A stretch of 64,000 nucleotides of DNA from Streptomonospora salina (GTDB lineage Bacteria > Actinomycetota > Actinomycetes > Streptosporangiales > Streptosporangiaceae). The stretch covers positions 248,001 to 312,000 of the forward strand of contig NZ_JACHLY010000001.1 in NCBI RefSeq assembly GCF_014204715.1, given 5' to 3'. This document shows, one piece after another, positions 17,265 through 25,919 of the stretch. Position 1 is the first letter of the stretch, and each line of letters opens with the position of its first letter. The position numbers and the translations under genes were made by a program. The notes beneath the pieces were generated by a model. The model searched no databases, was not told where the DNA came from, and worked only from the letters and a program-made list of their open reading frames with translations.

Positions 17265-17474
17265 CTACTCGTCGAGGCGGAAACCGACCTTCATCCCCAC
17301 CTGGAAGTGGCCGATCGCGCCGTCCTCCAGATGGCCGCGGATCTCGGTGACCTCGAACCAGTCGAGGTGGCGCACGGTGGCGGCCGTGCGGTCGATCCCG
17401 TTGCGGATGGCCTGCTCCAGGCCGTCGGGCGAGCTGCCGACGACCTCGGTGACGCTGTAGGTGCTGTGCGACAT
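17265..17474 (-). CDS. Dodecin-family flavin-binding protein
   Basis: A 69-residue protein that fits dodecin over its whole length: TYSVTEVVGSSPDGLEQAI, then HLDWFEVTEIRG with the Trp that stacks on the flavin isoalloxazine ring, and GHFQVGMKVGFRLDE. Dodecins assemble into hollow 12-mers that store or buffer riboflavin, FMN or CoA. The ATG follows GGAGGAGG at good spacing. It is monocistronic and convergent with pmbA. The 260-base gap to the small RNA promoter shows no other gene. Confidence 0.93.
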   Translation of the reverse strand: MSHSTYSVTEVVGSSPDGLEQAIRNGIDRTAATVRHLDWFEVTEIRGHLEDGAIGHFQVGMKVGFRLDE

Positions 17475-17711
17475 GGGTACTGCCTCCTCCTCGAGCGTAT
17501 TCCCTCACACTTGCCGCCGCCGCGCTCGGCGGCAACGGGGGCTCGCCGGGACCGCTGACCGCTTTGCGTCGAGATAAGCACGCCGTTGCTTTTCCATGGC
17601 CCGCCGCGACCGCGCAGCGTGACAGACGTGATGTATGGGCGTTTGTTCATGTTCTGGGACTTTGGGCTCTCCGGGCACTGCACCCTCCCGAGACAACGTC
17701 GTAACTGAGTC

Positions 17712-17743
17712 TTGACGTACATCCGGGGTGTGCCGTGTACATT
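17712..17743 (+). promoter_or_regulatory. Promoter of the 6C-like small RNA
   Basis: TTGACG (17712-17717) and TACATT (17738-17743) lie directly before the first hairpin. The spacer is 20 bases, longer than the ideal 17-18, so the exact -10 could be shifted. Confidence 0.45.
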
Positions 17744-17859
17744 GGTGTCCAGCGCTTCGGTCCCCCGTCGGAGCGCTACCGCGGTGTTTCGAGCCCCCGT
17801 CGGAGCACCGCATGCGACGTCGGGTGGTTTGCCCCCGTAGCCACCCGACGTCGCTTTTT
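17744..17859 (+). ncRNA. 6C-family-like small RNA with C-rich hairpin loops and intrinsic terminator
   Basis: Three stem-loops follow a promoter. Hairpin 1 (about 17751-17777) has AGCGCT arms, hairpin 2 (about 17781-17813) has GCGGTG/CACCGC arms with G-U pairs, and hairpin 3 (17814-17854) is a perfect 14-base stem followed by TTTTT (17855-17859). All three loops contain CCCCCGT. Paired C-rich loops then a terminator are the defining layout of the actinobacterial 6C RNA, whose loops are thought to pair with G-rich ribosome sites. Loops here have five Cs rather than six. The next gene starts 75 bases past the terminator, so a leader or attenuator role is a lesser alternative. Confidence 0.7.
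17814..17859 (+). terminator. Intrinsic terminator of the 6C-like RNA
   Basis: GCGACGTCGGGTGG (17814-17827) is exactly complementary to 17841-17854, with a 13-base loop and a five-T tail. It is the clearest rho-independent terminator in the window. Confidence 0.85.
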
Positions 17860-17933
17860 CATGCGCACCGACCGGTACTTTGCGTATCAGCGTCCGGGTG
17901 CGCCGGAGAACGAGCAGGAGGGGGAGGACCCCG

Positions 17934-18161
17934 GTGACGGAAAGCGGAGCAGCGCCCGAGGAAGAGGCGCCGCACTGCTCCCGCAAGGACTGCCGCGCCG
18001 ATGCCGCGTGGGTCCTGGTGTGGAACAACCCGAAGGTGCACACTCCCGACCGCCGCAAGACCTGGGTGGCCTGCGACGAGCACCGCGCTTACCTGGCGGA
18101 GTTCCTCGACCGGCGCGGGTTTCTGTCGGAAACCGTGGCCGTGGCCGACTTCGAGGGCTAA
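17934..18161 (+). CDS. Small conserved actinobacterial protein with Cys/His cluster
   Basis: A 75-residue cytoplasmic protein. HCSRKDCRADA and ACDEHRAYLAEFLDRRGF place Cys and His residues as two half-sites of a probable zinc knuckle. WVLVWNNPKVHTPDRRKTW lies between them. The family is widespread in actinomycetes and has no known function; an acetone carboxylase label sometimes attached to it has no support here. The GTG start follows GGAGG; the open frame upstream to 17880 overlaps the RNA gene region and is not used. It is not in an operon with the next gene. Confidence 0.8.
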   Translation: MTESGAAPEEEAPHCSRKDCRADAAWVLVWNNPKVHTPDRRKTWVACDEHRAYLAEFLDRRGFLSETVAVADFEG

Positions 18162-18427
18162 GGGGCGTCCTGCGCAGGGGCGCGGCGCGCCGAGGCCGGC
18201 CCGAAACGTCGTTGCCCCCACAGGGCGCCGACGGCGGGGCCTCTGGAAGCCGCGGCGACGGGGCCGTGCGGCGCGCAGCGCCGTCCGCGTACTCGTCGGC
18301 GCACACCGGCCGCACCGTAGCGCGGGCCCGGTCGCTCCGTCGCGGACGGCGGTGCACCGACGCGGATCCACGCCGTCGGCCCCTCGCCGCACCCTCGCGG
18401 GATGACCGACCCGCAGATCGTGAAACG

Positions 18428-21400
18428 TCACGGTTGTCCGGTGTCGACCTCGTCGGGCCCCGCCGCGCGGCCGGCGGCGGTCTCGGCGGCGAACGCCCCG
18501 GCGCCGAGGATCCGGCGGGCGGCGGCGGCGATGCGGTCGACGTCGCCGCGTTCACCCGGGGGCAGGGGCATGCCCAGCGACTCCCGGGCGGCGGCGGCCG
18601 CTGCCAGCAGGCGGGCGCCGCGGGCGGCGTCGCCGGCCAGGATCCAGGCCCCGGCCATCCCTTCCAAGGCGAGGGCGAGCGCCAGCGGCGATCCCGTCGC
18701 GCGAGCGGCCGCCAGGCCCTGGGTGTGCACGCGCAGCGCTTCGCCGGCGTCTCCGCGCTGCTCGGCGACGAAGCCCAGTTCGGCCAGCACCACGGCCAGG
18801 GCCGAGGGCCCCTGGGACGCCCGGTGCCGGCGGAGCCAGTCGGCCAGGCGCTCGGCCGCCCGGTCCAACCGGCCCCCGCGGCGGTCGCCCATGGCCAGGC
18901 CCAGCTCGGCGAACCGCTCGCCGAACCGGTCGCCCTGCTCGCGCGCGAGGCCGGCGGCCCGGCGGTGGAATTCCTCGGCCGCGCTGTGATCGCCGCTGAG
19001 CAGGGAGAGCCGGCCCAGCTCGGACAGCCGGTAGGAGACCTCGGTCCACAGCCCCAGCCCCTCGGCGATGCGCAGGCCCGCGCGGTCGAGGCGGAACGCC
19101 TCGGTGTAGTCGCCGGCCGCCTTCGCGCGCTGGCTGAGCGCCGGCATCGCCTGCAACTGGCCCCATTGGTCGCCGACCTCGCGGAACAGCTCCAGCGCGC
19201 TGCGGGCGTCGGTCTCGAACCGCTCCAGGCGTCCGCGCGCGTGGGCGATCCAGGCGCGGGCGTTCAACGCGGCGGCGGTGCCCCAGCGGTCGCCGCGTGC
19301 GCGCACGGCCTCAAGGGCCTCCTCGACCAGCGGTTCCCCGGCGGCGGCTTCGCCGAACTCCAGCAGGACCGATCCCAGGAACCAGCCCACGCGCGCACGC
19401 TCGGCCTCCTCGTCGGTGCCGAGTGCGGCCAGGCCCGCGCGCGCCACCTCCACCGGTTCCTCGGGCGCGGTGACCAGCAGCTCGGCGGCGCACCGCCAAG
19501 CGCGCGCGGGCCCCGCTCCGCCGACGCGTTCGTCGGCGCGGACGAGCAGCCGGTGCGCCTCGCCGAAGCGGCCCCGCAGGTAGCGGTACCAGAACGGGGC
19601 GAGGGCCAGCCGCACGGCGGCGCCGGTGTCGCCGATGCGTTCGGCGGTGTCGAAGGCGGTGCGCAGGTTGGCGCTCTCCTGGTCGAGGCGGCGCAGCCAC
19701 GACTGCTGGTCGTGGCCCCGCAGCAGTGCCTCGGCACGTTCGGCGACGTCGGCGTAGTGGCGCATGTGCCGTTCGCGCACCGCCGCGGCTTCGCCGGCCT
19801 CGGCCAGGCGCTCAGCGGCGTAGGCGCCGACGGACTCCAACAGCCGGTAGCGGGGTCCGTCTCCGCTGTCGACAGCGGTGACCAGGGACCGCTCGACCAG
19901 GCGGGCCAGCGTGTCCACGACGTCGCCGGGGCGGTCTTCCCCGTCGGCGCACACCTTCTCGACCGCCTCCAGATCGCAGCCCTCGGCGTGCACCGCCAGA
20001 CGGCGCAGCACCGTGCGCTCGTCCTCGGAGAGCAGGTCCCAGCTCCAGTCGAAGACCGCCCGCAGGGTCTGCTGGCGGCGCGGCGCCGCGCGTCCGCCGG
20101 CGCCGAGCACGCCGAACCGGTCGTCCAGTCGGGCGGCGAGTCCGTCGGCGCCCAGCGTGCGGACCCGGTTGGCGGCCAGTTCCAGCGCGAGCGGCAGGCC
20201 GTCCAGGCGGCGGCAGATGTCGGCCACGGCCGGCGCGGTGCGTTCGTCGAGGACGAATCCGGGCGCGGCGGCCGCCGCGCGGGCGGCGAACAGCCGCACC
20301 GACCCGGGCAGGGCCGTCGCGTCGTCCACGCGCAGTTCGCCCTCCGGCACGGCGAGCGGGCGGACGTCGTAGACGTGCTCGCCGGGGATACCCAGCGGCT
20401 CGCGGCCGGTGGCCAGGCAGCGCAGGCCGCCGACGGCCCCCAGCAGCTCGGTGATCAGCCCGGAGACGGGCTCCACGAGGTGCTCGCAGTTGTCGAGCAC
20501 GAGCAGGCCGCCGCCGGCGCGCAGCCGGTCGGCCAGCCGGGCGGCGGGGCTCGCGCCGGCGTCGCCGGCGTCGTCGCGCACGCCCAGGGCGACGGCGATC
20601 GCCTCGGCCACGCGCTCGGCCGGGTCGGTCCCGGCCGCGGGGGCCAGCGAGCCCAGTTCGACCAGGCATACCGCGCCCGCCGCACCGCCGGCGGATCCGC
20701 TCGCCGCCTCCTGGGCCAGCCGGGTCTTGCCGACTCCACCGGGCCCGGCCAGGGTGACCAGGCGTTCGTCGGCCAGCAGCGCCCGGACCTCGGCGACCTC
20801 GCGCTCGCGGCCCACGATGCCGCTGAGCGGGACGGGCAGGTTGGTTCGCGGACGCTGGGGCGCGGCGCCCTCCGAAGGGACGGGGACCTGGCGCAGGATC
20901 TGCCGGTGCAGCGCGGCGGTCTCCGGGGCGGGATCGGCGCCCAGATCCTCGGCCAGGCGGCGGCGCAGCCGGTCGAAGGCGTTCAGAGCCTCGGCCTGGC
21001 GGCCCGAACGGTACAGCGCACGCATGTGCACGCCGACGAGCCGCTCGCGCAGCGGGTGTTCGGCGACCGGATCGCGCAACTCGTCGGCGAGCAGGGCGTG
21101 CTCGCCCAGCTCCAGCCGGCACCGGGCCTGCTCCTCCACCGCGGTCAGCCGCTCCTCGGCCAGGCGGGCGGCCGGGGCTGCGGCGAACGCGTCGTCGGCG
21201 ACGTCGGCATAGGCGGGGCCCCGCCACAGCGCCAGCGCCTCGGCGTAGCGGGCGGCGGCGACGCGGGGGTCGGAGGCCCGGCGGGCGCTCTCCACCAGGG
21301 CGCGGAACCGCCCGGCGTCGACCTCGTCGGGCTCGGCGGCCAGCCGGTAGCCGGCCGGCCCGTGCCGGAGGCGGTCGCGTCCCCCCTCCTCAGCGTGCCC

Positions 21401-21622
21401 CAGCACTCGGCGCAGCTGCGAGACCTTCGCCCGCAGCACGCGGGCCGGGTTCGCCGGCAGGTGCTCGCCCCACAGCTCGTCGACGAGGCGCTCGGCTGCG
21501 GCCGGGCGGCCGTCGCGCACCAGCAGCGCGGCCAGCAGCGCGCGCACCTTGGCCTCGGGCACGCGCACGGGCTCGCCGTCGGCGCGGCGGAGCTCCAGAG
21601 CGCCCAGCACCCCGAATCGCAT
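18428..21622 (-). CDS. AfsR/SARP-type BTAD regulator with NB-ARC ATPase and TPR domains
   Basis: A 1064-residue regulator. An OmpR-like winged helix (residues 1-95, ending in LRAKVSQLRRVLG) is followed by the bacterial transcriptional activator domain (about 100-245) with DDAFAAAPAARLAEERL. An NB-ARC-type ATPase follows with Walker A GPGGVGKTRLA near residue 290, and the C-terminal half is TPR-like helical repeats. AfsR homologues switch on secondary metabolism or transport genes after phosphorylation or nucleotide exchange. The ATG at 21622 starts the winged helix exactly. It is divergent from a QacA-type exporter 224 bases away, its most likely local target; no biosynthetic cluster is next to it. 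Confidence 0.93.
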   Translation of the reverse strand: MRFGVLGALELRRADGEPVRVPEAKVRALLAALLVRDGRPAAAERLVDELWGEHLPANPARVLRAKVSQLRRVLGHAEEGGRDRLRHGPAGYRLAAEPDEVDAGRFRALVESARRASDPRVAAARYAEALALWRGPAYADVADDAFAAAPAARLAEERLTAVEEQARCRLELGEHALLADELRDPVAEHPLRERLVGVHMRALYRSGRQAEALNAFDRLRRRLAEDLGADPAPETAALHRQILRQVPVPSEGAAPQRPRTNLPVPLSGIVGREREVAEVRALLADERLVTLAGPGGVGKTRLAQEAASGSAGGAAGAVCLVELGSLAPAAGTDPAERVAEAIAVALGVRDDAGDAGASPAARLADRLRAGGGLLVLDNCEHLVEPVSGLITELLGAVGGLRCLATGREPLGIPGEHVYDVRPLAVPEGELRVDDATALPGSVRLFAARAAAAAPGFVLDERTAPAVADICRRLDGLPLALELAANRVRTLGADGLAARLDDRFGVLGAGGRAAPRRQQTLRAVFDWSWDLLSEDERTVLRRLAVHAEGCDLEAVEKVCADGEDRPGDVVDTLARLVERSLVTAVDSGDGPRYRLLESVGAYAAERLAEAGEAAAVRERHMRHYADVAERAEALLRGHDQQSWLRRLDQESANLRTAFDTAERIGDTGAAVRLALAPFWYRYLRGRFGEAHRLLVRADERVGGAGPARAWRCAAELLVTAPEEPVEVARAGLAALGTDEEAERARVGWFLGSVLLEFGEAAAGEPLVEEALEAVRARGDRWGTAAALNARAWIAHARGRLERFETDARSALELFREVGDQWGQLQAMPALSQRAKAAGDYTEAFRLDRAGLRIAEGLGLWTEVSYRLSELGRLSLLSGDHSAAEEFHRRAAGLAREQGDRFGERFAELGLAMGDRRGGRLDRAAERLADWLRRHRASQGPSALAVVLAELGFVAEQRGDAGEALRVHTQGLAAARATGSPLALALALEGMAGAWILAGDAARGARLLAAAAAARESLGMPLPPGERGDVDRIAAAARRILGAGAFAAETAAGRAAGPDEVDTGQP

Positions 21623-21846
21623 GGCCCCACCGTAGTGCAGCGGGCACGCACGCGGCGGAGGGCGGAGCCGTCCCGGAGCCTTTCCGGAACCCGCGTGCGG
21701 AACGGTCGGACTGTGAGCGGCGGCAGGCCGCGGTTCCCGCGCGGTGGCCGGGCCCTGTGCGGCCACCGCCGACCGCCTGCCGCCGAACCCGTGCACCCGA
21801 GAGGCTCCACGGCGCCGCCTGGAGTCCGCTGACAGGAGGCCCCTCG

Positions 21847-23475
21847 ATGTCGTCCGACACCGGAACCCCGCATGCCGGCCCCCGGGCCGGTATGCGGGAG
21901 TGGATCGGACTGGCGGTGCTGGCACTGCCGACCGTCCTGCTCGCTCTCGACTTCACCGTCCTGCACCTCGCGCTGCCGCACCTGACCGCCGAACTGGGAC
22001 CCAGCAGCAGTCAGCAGCTGTGGATCCTGGACATCTACGGCTTCATGATCGCCGGATTCCTCATCACGATGGGCACACTGGGAGACCGGATCGGCCGCCG
22101 GCGCCTTCTGATGATCGGTGCGGCCTGCTTCGGCGCCGCCTCGGTCCTGGCGGCCTACGCGGTCAGCGCCGAGATGCTGATCGCCACGCGCGCACTGCTG
22201 GGCATCGCCGGGGCGACGCTGATGCCCTCGACACTGTCGCTGATCAGCACCATGTTCCACGACCCCAAGCAGCGCGGATTCGCGGTGGCGGTGTGGCTGA
22301 GCTGCTTCAGCGCGGGAGGCGCGATCGGCCCGCTCATCGGCGGCGCCCTGCTGGAGTGGTTCTGGTGGGGGGCGGTCTTCCTCATGGGCGTTCCGGTGAT
22401 GGTGCTCCTGCTGATCACCGCACCGCTCCTGCTGCCGGAGTACCGCACCCCCGATCCGGGGCGCATCGACCTCATCAGCGTCGCGCTGTCGCTGGCCGCG
22501 ATCCTGCCGATCGTCTACGCGGTCAAGGACGCCGCCGGGAACGGCTGGAGCGCGCCGGCGGTGGGCATCGTGCTGGTCGGCTTCGTGTTCGGCGGGGTGT
22601 TCGTGCGGCGGCAGCGGTCGCTGGAGGACCCGCTCATGGACGTCGGCCTGTTCCGGTTCCGGGCGTTCACCGTCGGGCTGGGCAGCCTGCTGCTGGGCAC
22701 GCTGGCGCTGGGCGCGTTCGTGCTGCTGTTCGCACAGTACTTGCAGATCGTGCAAGAGCTGCCGCCGATCCGGGCCGGGCTGTGGATGGCGCCCTACGCG
22801 GTGGCCAACATCGCCGGCGCCATGATCGCGCCGGCGGTTGCCGCCAAGCTGCCCGCCAATCGCACGATCGCGCTGGGCCTGCTGGTGGCCGCGATCGGGT
22901 TCGCGATGTTCACCCGGATCGGCGGCGACGGCGGCCTGGTGCTGGGCATCGTGGCCAGTACGCTGATCACCTTCGGGCTCAGCCCTCTCATGGTACTCGT
23001 GATCGACCTGGTGATCGCGGCGGCGCCCAAGGAGCGCAGCGGGTCGGCGTCGGCGATGTCGGAGACGTGCTCGGAGCTGGGCATGGCGCTGGGCGTGGCG
23101 ACCCTGGGCGCGGTCGGCACAGCCGTCTACCGCGCCGTGATCGAGCTGCCGGCGGGCGTGGCGGGCGCAGCCGCCGAGCAGGCTCGCGACGGCCTGCCCG
23201 GTGCCGCCGCGGCGGCCGCGGACCTTCCCCCGAACCCGGCCGGGGATCTGCTCGCTTCGGCGCAGAACGCGTTCATGACCGGCCTGTCGGCGGTCGGCTG
23301 GGCGAGCGCGGTGATGTGCGTGGCGATCGCGGGACTGACGTGGCTGTTCCTGAAGCCCGGGGGCGAGCAGAACGAGGACAGCGGCAGCAACGGCGAAGGC
23401 GACGCGGGGGATTCCCTCGGCGCCTCCGACGCCGGGGCGCACAGCGGGGAAGGGATTCCTACCGAGGGCCGCTGA
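21847..23475 (+). CDS. MFS drug exporter, DHA2 family (14 transmembrane segments, QacA/EmrB-like)
   Basis: A 542-residue proton-coupled exporter. Segment 1 carries LALDFTVLHLALPHL (motif D1 of 14-TM antiporters), the loop between segments 2 and 3 has GDRIGRRRLLMIG (motif A), and segment 5 contains the antiporter motif C region. The last 35 residues are an acidic, Gly-rich cytoplasmic tail. Substrates in this group are lipophilic cations and antibiotics. The ATG follows ACAGGAGG. Divergence from the AfsR-type gene suggests regulated export, but no substrate is implied by the surroundings. Confidence 0.92.
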   Translation: MSSDTGTPHAGPRAGMREWIGLAVLALPTVLLALDFTVLHLALPHLTAELGPSSSQQLWILDIYGFMIAGFLITMGTLGDRIGRRRLLMIGAACFGAASVLAAYAVSAEMLIATRALLGIAGATLMPSTLSLISTMFHDPKQRGFAVAVWLSCFSAGGAIGPLIGGALLEWFWWGAVFLMGVPVMVLLLITAPLLLPEYRTPDPGRIDLISVALSLAAILPIVYAVKDAAGNGWSAPAVGIVLVGFVFGGVFVRRQRSLEDPLMDVGLFRFRAFTVGLGSLLLGTLALGAFVLLFAQYLQIVQELPPIRAGLWMAPYAVANIAGAMIAPAVAAKLPANRTIALGLLVAAIGFAMFTRIGGDGGLVLGIVASTLITFGLSPLMVLVIDLVIAAAPKERSGSASAMSETCSELGMALGVATLGAVGTAVYRAVIELPAGVAGAAAEQARDGLPGAAAAAADLPPNPAGDLLASAQNAFMTGLSAVGWASAVMCVAIAGLTWLFLKPGGEQNEDSGSNGEGDAGDSLGASDAGAHSGEGIPTEGR

Positions 23476-23560
23476 TTCCGCTCGCCGCGTCGCGTCCGGC
23501 CGCGGTGCCGTCCCCGGGGCGCCGCGGCCCGGGGACGGCAGCAACCGGACACGAAACGGA

Positions 23561-24166
23561 TCAACCGGACGTGCCGTGCCCGCCGCGCGCATCCTGCACC
23601 GCGGCGTCGCCGGTGGCGCGGGCCAACTCTTCGGGGGTGTCGCAGTCCAGCGCCGCACGCGCGAGTGCGCCCTCGGCCGCGACCTCGCACGGATCCAGCG
23701 GAGCCAGCAGGCCGCGCAGCGAACGGCCGGTGTAGTCGGCCAGAGCGCTGCGCACCGCCGCAGCGCTCCACACACCCAGCAGCCACTGCACGCGCCCCTG
23801 GGCGTCGACGAGCACGGCTCCGCTGCGTCCCCGGGCCGCGCGGCGCAGGACGTCGAGATGACCGGTCTCCAGGAACGGCAGGTCGCCGGCCAGCAGCGCG
23901 AAACCCGGCCGCTCCACCCCCGCCAGTCCGGCGCGCAGCGCGGGCACCGGGCCCGAGCCCGGCGGGTCCTCGCGGACGTAGCGGGCGGCCGGGCGCTCGC
24001 GGGTCGGGCCCACGACGATCACCCGGTCGGCGGCGCCGGCGGCGTCCGCCACACGCTCGACCAGGCTCCTTCCGCCCACGTCCAGCCCCGGCTTGTCACC
24101 GCCGCCCATGCGCCGGGCGGCTCCCCCGGCCAGGATCACCGCGTCGAACGGATCGGGCTCGGTCAT
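23561..24166 (-). CDS. mobA: Molybdenum cofactor guanylyltransferase MobA-like
   Basis: A 201-residue nucleotidyltransferase that attaches GMP to molybdopterin. LAGGAARRMGGGDKP at residues 12-26 is the nucleotide-binding signature, with LLAGDLPFL carrying the metal-binding Asp. It is shorter than some MobA proteins but complete. The ATG at 24166 begins the fold immediately. moaA lies upstream on the same strand with a 440-base spacer that contains only an rtcB scar. This suggests two molybdenum-cofactor genes that were once separated by a full gene. Confidence 0.87.
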   Translation of the reverse strand: MTEPDPFDAVILAGGAARRMGGGDKPGLDVGGRSLVERVADAAGAADRVIVVGPTRERPAARYVREDPPGSGPVPALRAGLAGVERPGFALLAGDLPFLETGHLDVLRRAARGRSGAVLVDAQGRVQWLLGVWSAAAVRSALADYTGRSLRGLLAPLDPCEVAAEGALARAALDCDTPEELARATGDAAVQDARGGHGTSG

Positions 24167-24279
24167 CGGGCCCCCTTCACGGTCGCGTGTGCGCCGCCGG
24201 CGGCGGCTCCGCTTTCAGCATTCCACCGCGCCCCGCCGGTCCGGCCCGGACGGGTGCGCTCGACGGCCCCGGCCGGGGT

Positions 24280-24443
24280 TCAGCCCTTCACGCAGATAAC
24301 CCGGCGCAGGTGCGCCACGACCTCGACCAGGTCGGTCCGGGCCTCGATCACCGCACCCGGGTCCTTGTACGCCGCCGGGATCTCGTCGGCCCCACGGCGG
24401 CGCCCGTGCCGCAGTGGACGTCGGGCATGACGGCCCGGCCGCG
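24280..24443 (-). pseudogene. rtcB: Internal-deletion remnant of rtcB (RNA-splicing ligase)
   Basis: Minus-strand reading from about 24440 gives VMPDVHCGTGAAVG, which matches the N-terminal metal-site region of RtcB. The sequence then jumps frame within a few bases to ADEIPAAYKDPGAVIEART and ends in LRRVICVKG-stop, the exact C-terminal end of RtcB. About 1 kb of the gene, including the catalytic His, is missing between them. No start or ribosome site remains. RtcB normally joins 2',3'-cyclic phosphate RNA ends. The fragment sits between mobA and moaA; the extent of the upstream end is uncertain. Confidence 0.75.
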
Positions 24444-24610
24444 ACGCGCCGGGCCCGCCCGCCCCAGACGTGATGCCACGGGCGGTCGGTAACGCGGCTG
24501 GCGGGTGTCCGGCCGTGCCCGTAGATCGAACCGGAGTCGCACGCGGAGCGGCAACCGGTTTTCCCGGCTCCGGAGCCCCGCCCACCGCGGGCGGGGCCGT
24601 TTCCGGTCCC

Positions 24611-25600
24611 TCAGCCGCCGATGGCCGACATCGGGCGGGAGGGCTGCAGGAAGCTGGGGTCGTTGATTCCGTGGCCGGGCAGCTTGGTGGCGACGGCGGC
24701 GCGCCAGCGCTCGGCGATCTGCTCGTCGGTGCCGCCGTCGCGCAGCAGCGAACGCAGATCGGACTCCTCGCGGGCGAACAGGCAGTTGCGGATCTCGCCC
24801 TCGGCGGTCAGCCGCACCCGGTCGCAGGCTCCGCAGAACGGGCGGGTGACCGACCCGATCACGCCGACGGTCTCCGGGCCGCCGTCGACGTAGAACAGCT
24901 CGGCCGGCGCGCTGCCGCGGGTCTGGTCGTCGGCGGGGCGCAGGTCGTATACGGCGCTGAGGCGGTCGAGGATCTCGTCGGCGGTGACCATGGTGTCGCG
25001 GCGCCAGCCGTGCTGGGCGTCCAGCGGCATCTGCTCGATGAAGCGCAGCTGGTAGCCGTGCTCCAGGCAGAAGCGCAGCAGCTCGGGCGCTTCGGCGTCG
25101 TTGACGTCGCGCATCAGCACGGCGTTGACTTTGACGGGAGTGAGTCCGGCCGCGGCGGCTCCGGCCATGCCTTCCAGCACGTCGTCCAGCCGGCGGCGCC
25201 GGGCGAGCTGCTCGAACGTGTCGTGGCGCACGGTGTCCAGAGAGATGTTGACGCGGTCCAGGCCGGCGTCGGCGAGGGCGGGCGCCGTACGGTCCAGGCC
25301 GATGCCGTTGGTGGTCAGAGCGGTCTGCGGGCGGGGGTGCAGGGCGGTGGCGGCGCCGACGATGCCGGTCAGTCCGCGGCGCAGCAGCGGCTCGCCGCCG
25401 GTGAAGCGGATCTCCTCGATGCCCAGTGTCGTGACGCCGATGCGGATGAGCCGGTTCACTTCGTCGTCGGTGAGGACTTCCTCCTTGGGCAGCCACTCCA
25501 GGCCTTCGGGCGGCATGCAGTAGGAACAGCGCAGGTTGCAGCGGTCGGTGAGCGATACCCGCAGGTCCGTGGCGACCCTTCCGTAGGAATCGGCCAGCAT
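24611..25600 (-). CDS. moaA: GTP 3',8-cyclase MoaA
   Basis: A 329-residue radical-SAM enzyme for the first step of molybdopterin synthesis. The SAM cluster is Cys21-x3-Cys25-x2-Cys28, with FTGGEPLLR as the SAM-binding GGEP motif. The second cluster is CGACDRVRLTAEGEIRNCL with three Cys. The C-terminus ends in the conserved double Gly that reaches the active site. The length is standard and the start is fixed by the YGRVATDLRVSLTDRC block. No moaC or moaE is visible; they must lie elsewhere. Confidence 0.95.
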   Translation of the reverse strand: MLADSYGRVATDLRVSLTDRCNLRCSYCMPPEGLEWLPKEEVLTDDEVNRLIRIGVTTLGIEEIRFTGGEPLLRRGLTGIVGAATALHPRPQTALTTNGIGLDRTAPALADAGLDRVNISLDTVRHDTFEQLARRRRLDDVLEGMAGAAAAGLTPVKVNAVLMRDVNDAEAPELLRFCLEHGYQLRFIEQMPLDAQHGWRRDTMVTADEILDRLSAVYDLRPADDQTRGSAPAELFYVDGGPETVGVIGSVTRPFCGACDRVRLTAEGEIRNCLFAREESDLRSLLRDGGTDEQIAERWRAAVATKLPGHGINDPSFLQPSRPMSAIGG

Positions 25601-25660
25601 GGGGCGTCACCTCTCAGTTTCAGGCGGCCGTCCAGCCTCAGCGATGCGGATGCGTCGGCG

Positions 25661-25699
25661 GTGACGTCACTCAGGTGGGTTCCCGGATCGGACCCACCT
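25661..25699. other. Palindrome and hairpin upstream of moaA and the antiporter genes
   Basis: GTGACGTCAC (25661-25670) is a perfect palindrome. Just after it, AGGTGGGT (25673-25680) pairs with ACCCACCT (25692-25699). They lie in the 319-base divergent spacer and could be regulator sites or RNA structure. I see no coding sequence in the spacer. Confidence 0.35.
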
Positions 25700-25919
25700 C
25701 AAAGATGCCTGCTTTGGCACGTTTGTACACCGCTGGGCTGACATCGGCGATTGTTCCACTCCGCGAACCATCGTCCGTATTGAGATCGTACTGCCGAAGC
25801 CGTTGCCCTGTATACAATCCCACGCATCGTGTCGCCGCCGGGAGAGCCCGGTCGGCCCCGTGCGGGTGCGGCCGGCCGCGCCCGGCGTAGCCGCCCGACA
25901 CCCCGGGAACATCTCGGCC

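Noticed and set aside
17735-21832. 1365-codon plus-strand open frame across the AfsR-type gene
   Set aside because: It runs through the small RNA terminator and has Gln/Gly/Arg-rich nonsense composition; the opposite strand carries winged helix, BTAD and Walker motifs.
25640-25919. c-di-AMP riboswitch upstream of the KhtT-like gene
   Set aside because: The spacer has a palindrome and one 8-bp hairpin but none of the conserved ydaO-type helices or sequence blocks that I could recognise.
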